Under the pieces are notes generated by a model. It was given only the letters and a program-made list of their open reading frames with translations. It was not told where the DNA came from and did not search any database. A DNA stretch of 64,000 nt from Pyrenula massariospora (taxonomy: Eukaryota; Ascomycota; Eurotiomycetes; Pyrenulales; Pyrenulaceae), in the NCBI GenBank assembly GCA_021030905.1, contig JAGFMI010000024.1, positions 1 to 64,000 on the forward strand. The letters are read 5' to 3'. Shown here one piece after another: positions 40,594 to 51,031 of this stretch (within the stretch, counting starts at the first letter, position 1; each line of letters begins with the position of its first letter). Both the position numbers and the translations under genes were made by a program.

Positions 40594-43500
40594 TCAACTA
40601 TATAGCTGCTCCCCCTCATCATCATCCTCAACCTCCCTGAAGTCCTTTGTAGCCAGCGCGTTTCCCTTCCTCTTCCCCTGAGCCTTCCCGTTAGGTACCC
40701 CAGTCTTGATCACGTACTCATCTTCTTCTTCGCTGGTACCTTCCTCATCTCCTACATCCGCATCTGCTTCATCCCCATCCTCGGGTCCCGAATCTGGGTT
40801 GGCAATCACGGAGAATTTGGCTTTCCCCTTGCCCTTGTGAGTATGAGACGTAAGGCTAGCTGGAATAATAGTGTCACTACGCTTTGGCGGAGGTGGCTTA
40901 GGACGGAGTGCGACGTTTTGGAAAGGGGGAGAGGTGTTGGCTGTGGCAGTTGGTCGATGGTTTTGACCGTCCGTAAATGCGTGCGAGGATCCAGTCTCAG
41001 TATTCCTAGCGAGAGAATCCTGTTCCTCGAATTGCCGCCGAATGCGCTCGAAGTGGGCTAGTTCTTGCGCACTGTCAAATCTCGTATCAGCGCTGTTGTT
41101 CATTCAAAGCCAAGAGACACCAATTCAGAAACTACTCACCTCACGCTACCCACCAATTCCTCCCTTGCCCTGTCAAAATCTTCTTCCTCCACGACCACTC
41201 TCAGATCGTCCTGCGTCGCCATTCTGTCAAAGAAATACGCTGTTGAAATTTTCTCGCCTCTCTCTTGCTGTAGTCTTTCAATCTTTTGATCAGCATTCCT
41301 TGCCCTTCGCATAACAGCCTTCAGCATTGCATCACTGCATAGCGCATACAAATCCGCTCCGGTATACGTTAATGGGAGGCAGCTGGCTACTCGTCCCAGG
41401 TTGACGGCGGGTGATAGAGTAAATTTCCGTGTCAGGGCTTGGAGGATTGGGATCTGTTTTTCATGTGTATCTGATACGCCTAGGTAAACCATCTTATCAA
41501 AACGGCCGGGACGAAGCAATGCAGGGTCAAGAAGATCGGGGCGATTTGTAGCACCAATGACAAAGACACCACCTGCATTCGCAGATATTTTTCCATCATC
41601 GTCGTCCGTAGGACCGGAGGAAGTCCCGCTAGACATGCCATCAAGCTCTGCGAGCAGCTGAGAGACGATTCGATCCATCACACCTCCGCTATCGCCTTGG
41701 TTACCACGCTTAGGGGCCACAGAATCTAGCTCGTCGAAGAACACAACGCATGGCCTTGCGTCACGGGCTCGTTGAAATACGCGACGAACATTAGCTTCAG
41801 ATTCACCAATGTACATGTTGAGCAGCTCCGGCCCCTTGACACTAAAGAAGTTGAGACTGTACTCGGTAGCAATGGCTTTGGCAAGTAGAGTCTTGCCGGT
41901 CCCAGGAGGACCGTAAAAGAGAATGCCTGACCGTTTGCGCATGCCCTGTGCGAAGAGCTCGGGGCGTTCTAGCGGGAGAGAAATGGTCTCCTTGACAGAA
42001 TGTTTGACTGATGCGAGCCCACCAACGTCAGCCCATGTGATGGAGGGAATTTTCGGTGCGCCAATATTAGCGCTAAAGGCAGTGCGGGCATGATTAATGG
42101 CGGCGTTGAAATCAGTAAGAAGGACAGACTGGGCAGTCGAACCTCCGGAAAGGACAATATCATGAACTGTGATACCAGCCGGCTCCTCGTCTGGGGATAA
42201 AAGCGAGCTTTGGGCGTTGGCGAGCTGTTCGAGACGGAGCAGGCGGGCATGAGAAGCGCGTGAGACGACATCGACAAGGTCGCCAGCTACAAGAGCGGCA
42301 GTCTTGAGGGCCACAGAGCTCAAGTCCACCGATCCGTCGAGGCGAAGGTTTTGACCTACTACGGCGTTGCGAAGGATCCCTTCTCGTTCTGTTTCATCTG
42401 GTGCTCTTATCTCCAATTCGTGTGTAAATAAGCCGCGGATAGAGTCTGGGATTTTTTCCGGGTCTGCACTAGTGGCCACCACGACGCGTGACTTGGAAAG
42501 AATCTCTTGAAGGACTGAGCTGATACGATCTGCCGTCAGCATCTCAATATGTTGAAGAATTAAAGCTGTAGAGTCTACACCGCAGCTAAGTACCCTGTCA
42601 GCTCGCTGAATCAGCGTCTCCTCAACCCGGTACTCTGCACTATTCCCTTCAAGGCCCTCCGAGATAATATCAAAACAATCAATGAGGAAAGGCTCGACAT
42701 TAGCACTTGCGCAGGCTGCTTTCGCGACATGTGTCTTGCCAATTTGCCTTTGAGTTGAGTGAAGTAAGATGAACAAGGCGGGAAGCTGGAACGTCATCGC
42801 TCGGGGCGAAATGGCGGCAACGATCAGATCGCACAATCTCCTCTGCATAGGAGATTTGTAAGGCTCAGATGATGAGCTCGAGAGAGGTGCGAGTTTGAAT
42901 TGACTATTTTCTCGGCCCGGTCCTGAGTCTAACCATTGCTGAATGTCTATGTCCATTTGTGATGGTAACTCTCTGGTTTTCTCTCCAGACTCTGCCAAAT
43001 TAGCACTCATCCTGGTCGTTGATGGGTAATTGACAAGAGCTCCATTCCATGTCTCTTCGTCATCCCTATCATCAACAGCATCTAACGATTGACTTGCTGA
43101 TATTTGACTCACGTGGAACCACACCAAACCGATAGTGTCTGGACCTACACTTACGGCTCGGGCAAGTGAATGAGCTATTTCACCTTCGTTCCCTTCTTCA
43201 GTTGATTTGTTTGGCGTGTAAGTCGCCTTCGCGATCTCTCGATTTATTGGGACGCCGATGAGATCGCCACGTTTGAGAATGCGATATTGACTTTCAAAGT
43301 GCTGCTTCAAACCCGGGAATGTTACTGAATCTGTTGTTCGCTCCAAGGCCAAAGGAGTACGAAGTTTAAGAAGGGTTATTTGCTCTGCTGGTGGTGGTGA
43401 CATGAAGCGCGTAGGCTCTGATGGACTGCGAGCACTTGAAGCTTGATTTGATTTCAGGGGAGAGACTTTCACAAAGTTTGGATTCCCCATGTTCAAAAGG

Positions 43501-45044
43501 AAAATAGGCGAAACATATACATTAGGGGTCAAAGGAGGCTGTAGGCCATGAGAAAAGCTTGAGCGTCTGTCTCCAGATTTGTTAACCGCATAACGAGGTC
43601 TCACCACGCCTAAGCCCGTAAGACCAAAGACTCTTGCCGGTCGCCACTCAGCATTCTCCGCAAAATCTCCATTCACACCTGCTGTACCTAGTGATGAGAG
43701 TCCATGGAACGTGGGCTCCGTAGATGACTCTACCCGGACCCAATCGCCTGAAAAACAGCCGAGCCGGGAAAGGACGGACGTGTCAACATAGATGAAGACA
43801 TCATCGTCATCGTCATCACGAGGTTTGGGATACAAGACATTGGTCGGTATCCTCCTGGAAAGTTTTGAGGTCTTGAATATTTTGCCTACAAATCTGCCTG
43901 CACGAGAAGTGGTATTGGTAAAGCTCGAGTACGTCGATCCTGGTGTATGGGCTCCTGTCCCCTTTCTCAATCCAGGGCGTGGAGTCATAGCTGACATAGC
44001 GGACATCGTTCCGGAAGGCTGCTGTGGAAGACCTGGAGCAGCCAGAGAAATCATGTCTTCAAGGGAGTCGTCAGATAGCTCACTATTATCCGAGCTTGAC
44101 GGGGACAGTTCACTCGACTCCTCTCCAGTTCTACTATCAGCTTCAGATACGCTTTCGTCGAACTTATCTTCCACGGCCGAATAAAATTGCTCATTTGAGG
44201 TATCTTCGGTATCCTCCAACACGTCGTTCATCAAAGGCCGGGAGGGTTGAGCTTTTCTCGCTATGCGATCCTGAGAAGAGCGTGCTTGTACGAGTATTAT
44301 CTTTGTTTTAGAAGAAAGTCTCCCCTGATCTACAGGCTCACAAGCTGTCACTAGTGCAGGCGGACAGGGTACATGTGTAATAGGGTGAGAAGGTAACGGA
44401 AGGGGCAGGAGGTCTCCTGTATGTATTATCTCGGGTTTCTGAATCGCTTCCCTCATCGCAGTGATCAGTCTGTTGTGCAGCTTTATTTCTTGCCCGGTTC
44501 CGCCAACGGATGTAACTTGTACCTCTTGTCTTGACGAATGCCTTGAACGTCCAGAACTAGTGCCACTGTGACCACCCCCAAATCTCTTTTGCGTCTCATC
44601 AATGTTTTCCAGAAGATCCTTCTCCACGGCAATGTAGACAGTATCGAGATGCAGCGGTACGATATCTTGAATGCGGACTTCGATTGACTGGTGATTAAAG
44701 AGTGCGTTACTACCACCCTGGACGGCTTCAAGATTCTTCTGAAAGGCTTTCAGGGTCAGAGAACTGGAAGAAAAGCGGATGCATGAGTGACGCTCTTCTT
44801 GACTTTGACTTCGAAGCTTAACTGGCACCACTGTCCAGCAGTCATCTCCCAATAAGACTATTCGAGGAGCAATGGCGACATATTGGACGCGATTTGTAAA
44901 GGTATCCGATAGCGCGACAGAGAGTTCCCCTATATCTCCTCGCAAGCGATCGTCGACGATTAAAGGTATTGTCGTAGGCAGGCCTGTCTCAAGACGCCTT
45001 CGTTTACGCTTGGGATGATCCAATGGGTCGATGTACCCGTCCAT
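40594..45044 (-). CDS. PEX6: Peroxisomal biogenesis factor 6 (AAA+ ATPase), two exons
   Basis: Exons 45044-41140 and 41071-40594, 4383 nt, 1460 residues. The 68-nt intron (GTGAGT...GACAG) joins REELVGSV to SAQELAHFERIRRQFE, the usual PEX6 end. The D1 AAA cassette near residues 760-900 is degenerate at Walker A (QRQIGKTHVAKAA). D2 is canonical: GPPGTGKTLLAKA (about 1040-1052), VVFFDELDSVAPKRGNQGDSGG (about 1103-1120, shown in part), GATNRPDLLDPALLRPGRFD, with an arginine finger. With PEX1 it forms the hexamer that extracts ubiquitinated PEX5 from the peroxisome membrane. The C-terminal 120 residues are acidic and Lys-rich, longer than in yeast. Confidence 0.95.
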
Positions 45045-46160
45045 TGTGAGGGTAGCGGAGTTCTTGAGGTTCTAGCTCAAGCTATGAGCCATTAAATTGT
45101 CTGCACAAAGGTAGGTAGAGCGAGGACTGGCCATCCGAGCAGCAGGATGTTTGCTGGAGCCGGTAAAGTTCCACAGTGAGTTTCTTGACCGTCGCGACCT
45201 CCATTGCAGTCTGCAGGCGAGGTACAGCGGACGCGGTCAACCCAAGGGACTTTGACTTGCCGAGGTCCGATAGCTTGGCATATGAGGCAGAGGACAGAAG
45301 TCGTGGCCAGCGCTGACGTGTCTATCGGCTGGTAGGCGTGCCCACGACTTCTATCACCTTGCCGCGATGCTCGCAGAGCTCACGTGACACGAGAAGGAAG
45401 GGCTGGTGGTGCATTGGCGCCTCTGTCCAAGACGGGGAAAAACCTCAGCAGAGCCTGGGAAACAAGTTAGATGGAGTTTCATCTGTGTCAACCGATCGGT
45501 GTCCTCCCCCAACATCCACACGTCGGTCGACAAATTCGATCCCAGGACCGTGACCACCTAGCGCCAGAAAGCTTCACGAACGCGGTACTTGTCACGACTG
45601 CAGTCAGCAGTGACGTGGTGAAGGGCTGGGGCCGGGCTCGGTTGACGCGCGCTGTCGACCCTGATGGGGAACATTACACCAACCAATGGCCTGGATCTGG
45701 CTATACCTGGATGTCGGCGTCGATGGCTTGTCTAGAACGCGCCTCACAGCGCTCGAATGCACCTCGATGGCATGGTGTGCAGCAAGGTTTGAAGCTTGTA
45801 TGCAGATCTCTCTAGGAATCGTCCACTGTGATATCCTATACCGTGTTGCTCGCCAATGATAGTTGCAATGTGCCACTTGTCAATCACACACTTAACGGAC
45901 CGAAGGCACGTCTCGAGCTACTAGGGTTCAAAAGAAAGGCACGGTTTCCAAGCAGCGCCTTTCTACTCAACCCAAGCAACAGTACAAAGTTCCAAGATCA
46001 ATTTGACTTGTCGATGATTGGAGTCAATATCTCGATCCATCGTTCCCTACCATGAAAAGAAGATTACAACATCTCATGAATATGTTTACCCAGGCTATTT
46101 TGAAAATCTAAGCGCCACAATCAAACCCGCGAATCGACTTTTGCATACTCCTCAATCGAA
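45045..46160. promoter_or_regulatory. Divergent intergenic region
   Basis: About 1.1 kb between PEX6 (-) and the FAD monooxygenase (+), presumably containing both promoters. Only short unsupported frames are present. Confidence 0.5.
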
Positions 46161-48237
46161 ATGGAACCGCTGGATTTGGTCATTATTGGCGCTGGTAGGT
46201 CGGAGCATCTCGTCCGCCAAGTTTTTCTGTCTCGTTTGATTTTTGAATGTCGTGGCTTCCTCGAACTTTGTTTTTACAAGTCTCGGGAGTAAGTTTTAGG
46301 TCATTAATCAATTTGTCAGGATGGTATGGCCTCGCTATGGCCAAGACGTACCTAGAGATCAACCCCTACCACAGCATCATGATCCTTGACGCAAATAGCT
46401 CCGTAGGTGGTGTGTGGGCAAAAGAGCGGCTTTACGCCGGCCTCGTGTCGAACAACTTGCTCGGGGTATATGAATACAGTGACTTTCCTATGCAAAATCC
46501 CCCATACGACGTAAAGTCCATGCAGGCTATTCCTGGCGATGTATTATGCAGATACTTGAGCGACTACGCACAACATTTCGACCTGAGCTGTCGAATTCAA
46601 TTGCAAGCGAAAGTTTCAAGCGTCATAGAGAGACATGATGGCTTGTGGGAACTCTCCGTGCAAAAGAATGCGCAGTCTGTTACAATACCCTCGATAATCC
46701 TTACTCAACGCATTGTCGTTGCTACCGGCATGGCCTCCCAACCAAACATTCCCGAATTCAAAGGACAAGACTCTTTTGATCGTCCAATTTTTCACTTTAT
46801 TGACTTCTCAAAATGCCAGGAGCATGCTGCAGTGCATCCCACGAGACGAGTTGCAATCCTAGGATCTGCAAAGTCCGCATATGATGCTACTTACCTGTAC
46901 GCCAAAGATGGCGTTCACGTCGATTGGATAATCAGAAGAAGCGGTGCTGGTCCAGGCTGGATGGCTCCCCCCTTTGTCACGCCGCTGAAGATATGGCTGG
47001 AAAGAATTGCGTTTACACGACTTGCGACCTGGTTTTCTCCATGCATCTGGGGAGATGCAGGTAACTTCATCCTTCTACATCAATGGGTAAACCTGAATGT
47101 GCTAAGATGTGAATGCTAGATGGATACTCTCTCATCCGCACACTTCTTCACTCCACCTTCCTTGGCCGTCTCCTTGTCTCCTTATTCTGGCGCCTCATCA
47201 CTAATGATCTTCTCTCTCTGAACAATTATTCGTCTCATCCAGCGACCTCCAAACTCCAACCCTGGAGTGGCGTTTTCTGGACCGGGAGCATGCTCAGCAT
47301 TTTGAACTACCCGACAAACTTCTTCGACCTCGTTCGCAACGGTACCATCACCGTCCATATCGCTGACATCGATTTTCTGTCGCCGGGTGCTATACACTTG
47401 GATGATGGGACTGTTCTAGATGATATAGACCTTATTTGCTACGCGACCGGTTGGCACCACACCCCAAGTATTCAATTGCGGGACCAAGAGGGCCAAGACA
47501 TGGCGCCTCTGCTCGGCCTTCCACATCACACTTCTGGGCAACCCTCTTCTGTCGACCTCCAACGCGCCGACACTGACATTCTCGCCCGATTTCCTTCGCT
47601 TAAGTCTAGACCACGCATCATTCGCGAACCACATCCTATTCTTCCCTCCATTTCCTCTAACGTGAAGAACCCAGACAAAGAGAAGATCAACATGGGTTAC
47701 AACTTGTTCCGCTTTGTAGTCCCTCCCTCCCATTTTGCCAAACGCAACATTGCCTTCGTTGGCGCCCTAACGCACATCTCCACCGCGCTGGTCAGCCAGA
47801 CACAGGCGCTCTGGGTAAGTGCTTATTTCGCGGGTAAATTGGTTGGATGGCAGGACGACAGCCGAGACCACGAGCACGTAAAGAGGGAGGTCGCGAAAAC
47901 GATGACCGTGGACGAGAAAGGGCCAAATCGTTTGGAAACAGAGAAGGAGAGTGAAAAAGCAAGGAAGATAAAATGGGAGACAGTTCTTCACAACAGGTTC
48001 GGCCGTTGGAGATATCCGACTGGCTTCGGTGCAAGGTTCCCGGACTTCGTCTTTGATACCCTGACCTACGTTGATCTTTTACTCCAGGACCTTGGATTGA
48101 ACAGGTGGCGGAAGGGGAATGCGCTCCGGGATATTTTTCAGGCGTACACTCCGGCTGACTACAGGGGCCTGGTAGGAGAGTGGATAGAAGACAGGCAGGG
48201 AGGAAAGGAAGAGACCGCGAAGGAGGTCGACATGTGA
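46161..48237 (+). CDS. FAD-dependent monooxygenase (flavin-containing monooxygenase-like), three exons
   Basis: Exons 46161-46194, 46320-47060 and 47120-48237, 1893 nt, 630 residues. The first intron (125 nt) interrupts the FAD fingerprint, so the start codon and GxGxxG (GAGWYG, residues 10-15) are only joined after splicing. The second (59 nt, GTAACT...GCTAG) joins IWGDA to DGYSLIR. VGGVW, the second nucleotide-binding loop region (VAILGSAKSAYDA, about residue 215) and CYATGWHHTP are seen, all typical of FMO/Baeyer-Villiger-like enzymes. A hydrophobic patch in exon 3 (FLGRLLVSLFW) may contact membrane. It probably oxidises a small hydrophobic substrate using NADPH. Such enzymes are often secondary-metabolism tailoring enzymes, but no cluster surrounds this one. 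Confidence 0.88.
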
Positions 48238-50155
48238 TGAGAAGGGATACGATAGCACAGAAGGAGGTCAGGATTGTAGAGTCACAGTCGCAACACAGGA
48301 TACGCGCTTGGCAAAAACATTTTGTGTGCATGGACCGATTTGATGAGTCATCCTAGTCTGGGAAAAAAGGATTTATCACATTCCCACGACTACTGTCTCT
48401 AATCTAAATATCTACGCGCGTCCGCTTTCAAGATGCAACGCGTCTCGCACTACACTGCACTGCACGAGCTAAAGCTAGGGAACAACAGTACAATAAGGTC
48501 AAGTATCTAAACTTGCCTAGGACCAATGGCACGGGAAATCTTCATTCGACTTCTTAGAAATTAGGAATAGGTTAACAAAAATGTGTACAAAAGGGTAGTC
48601 GGTTGACCGTCACACGTATAACAGGGGGATTCTCGATACGGATCTCAGAAACAGAAACGAGTGTCCACTACGGATATAGACAAACGTCTCATCTGTGCCG
48701 ATCTTTTGATCTGGTGACTCGAAAGGCGGACTGCGTGTGGAATTTTTTACACGCGTGAAGGTGCAACTTAACGCAATCGAAGAGCTATGAGGCGTCGAGC
48801 CGGACATACAGAATCCAAGTCGGTCCAGATAGATTCACATGTTGACTTATGAGAGGTTTGGAATGTGGCATTTTTTTTATCCTACTCGCGTTCAACTTCC
48901 CGAAGACACTTACAGTGCATAGACGGAATGTCGGGTCGTGGGTCGTTTCTCGTCTAGGACACGAGCTAAACGCTGGCACGTGATTGCGATTGCGTGGGTG
49001 GTGTAAATCATGGCTTGCAGGATTCGGAGAGCGCGAGAGACGCAATGATCCTGACGTGGCTTCGATTTCCAAGCGTTGTTAGCAGATATAACAAAAGCCG
49101 GTGCATCACGATACGCTCGCTACCATTTCCCAAGCTAGGGAGCCCTAGATAGAGCCCTAGATAGAGCCCAAGAACAAGCGATACGGAACAACCTGGTATG
49201 CAATAGTGATTGGCTCGGGGAAGTGCAAGTTTTCGATGGTGGGAATCAGGACAAGTGTTTTCTACATGGTAAGAGGTGAAACACTTCCAATTACCTGAGA
49301 GCCACCGACGAGTCGAATGTGTGACGGACGGATCCGGGATAGGTGAGTCACAATGCCAGACGTTTAGCGGGAACATGATAGGGCCTGCCAGTTACCGCGC
49401 GACGAGGCTGACCTATGGCGCCGTTGGAAAAGCAATTGAGACGAGATGGACCCAGCGTGACTGGACCTTTGATTCACTCTGCATGAAGACAGCCCGAATC
49501 GAGCGCGACGGCTGTTCCTCACGGACTTCTCGGGGGCCACAGTCTTGACCTGCAGGCTGGTATCTGGACGGCCGTCAGTAGGTCTGATCCCCTCACGGTA
49601 TTTCTCAGCGTCTGCAGTATGGCGTCTTTGGTGTTAGTATGGAAAAGGTGCTCGGGGGATGATGAGAAAAGCCGCACGGAGAAGAGGAAAGACGGCGATG
49701 GAAGGACGTCTGAGCCTCATGTCTTTGGGGGCTAAACGGCGTAACTGAGGGGATGGAGATAAGTGCGCCACGCTGCTGCAGGGTAACGGTCGAACCGTCA
49801 CCGCGCTTTTGGCGAGGAGCCGTCTTAGTCATACACCCAAAGTTGCGGCGAAATGGCGGAGTGAGGGTGAAGGGAAGAGGGGGAGACGACGAGGAACGGA
49901 CGTTGAGCCTCAGTGATCGATAATACTCGCCGCATCAGGAAGTGCAACATTGCATGCCCATCCGTTGCTTCTGCTCCATTCCCTGGGCAGGATTCGCGTC
50001 GATTGAAGCGGCGTGGGAGTGCAGTGCAGTCGAAGCAGGTGTAATAGTATTGCGGTGCCCGGGGGCGGAGAGAAGAATGGGCCGCCGGGGACGAGGGCAG
50101 GGTGTGGCCGATGCTGATTAGGGCACCGTAGTAGTAGGCACGATAAGGGTCGGGC
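48238..50155. other. Intergenic 1.9 kb, no gene supported
   Basis: No accepted gene. There is a small tandem repeat of AGCCCTAGATAG (2.4 copies) at 49141-49169. The remainder is presumably distal promoter of the C2H2 regulator. Confidence 0.5.
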
Positions 50156-51031
50156 GTGTCACCGCGTCAAGGGCCGCGTCTCTCTCCCTCCCTCTCTCGC
50201 TCGCTCGTTCTCGTCTGGCGGTTGTACGGCGAGCGACGCGGTGGCGCTTGGCAAGTCAGGCAGACACCTTCACGCGCCCCACTCTTCGCCTATTCGGGAA
50301 ATGCAGTCTGCCTCGTCTCTCCGACTCTCCCTCTCTCCCCCATCGCCAAACTCGCTTCCTCCCTCTCCCTATCCTTCTTTTCCCTCTCAATCACTTCGTT
50401 TCCTCAATTCCAACTGAGCCTTCTCTTCTCCAATTCACCATCTTCCAGCAAGTTGCACCTTATTTGCCCCCCTCTTCTCCCGATCTCAGCCCTCCATCTT
50501 ATCCATCTCCACTTCCTTCCCCAGGCATCCAAATCTAGGACAGCCCAGCTGCTCGAGCATTTCAACCCAACACCGCCCTCGCTCAATTAGCCGTTCTGTT
50601 ATAACGGATCTCGGTTGACTTTATCACTTTCCCATCCATCTCCCAACCCTCAGCTGGCTCCGCCACTGGGACAAACCAAACCCCGGCCCCGTGAGCAGTT
50701 TGCCCTCCTTCGCCCTCTCACCCCCCCTCCCCCCGCGATCTGGGTTGCATCCACCTATCATAGCCGCCATCGTGAACGCTGCTCAGTGCAAGTCCTCGAG
50801 GCAGGATCGTGGAGGCCGGCGTTTCGATCAAGTAAAGTCGGCACGCCGTTACGAGCGTTGCGATCAAGCCGGTATCGACTGCTTTTATTGACACTTGACT
50901 ACATTGGCCAAGCGTGAGTCACGATCCCAGACGGAACACTGGCTCATCCAATCGAATCCACACTGACTCAACCAGCTCCCCGGCGCTTTAGTCGAATCAT
51001 TCCGGCGACCCAAATCAGCTAAATACTGACA
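50156..51031 (+). promoter_or_regulatory. Pyrimidine-rich promoter and long leader with a 5' UTR intron
   Basis: 50170-50590 is dominated by CT-rich runs, typical of strongly expressed fungal promoters and leaders. A good intron lies before the start codon: donor GTGAGT at 50914, branch CTGACT, acceptor CCAG ending at 50975 (62 nt). Short upstream ATG frames exist in the unspliced leader, so leader splicing could change translation of the C2H2 regulator. Confidence 0.55.

Noticed and set aside
49141-49169. AGCCCTAGATAG tandem repeat as an interstitial telomere or regulatory array
   Set aside because: Only 2.4 copies and not a telomere variant; treated as simple repeat.
50156-50590. 144-codon + strand frame upstream of the C2H2 gene
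   Set aside because: Arises from CT-rich repeats; Ser/Leu/Pro low complexity.
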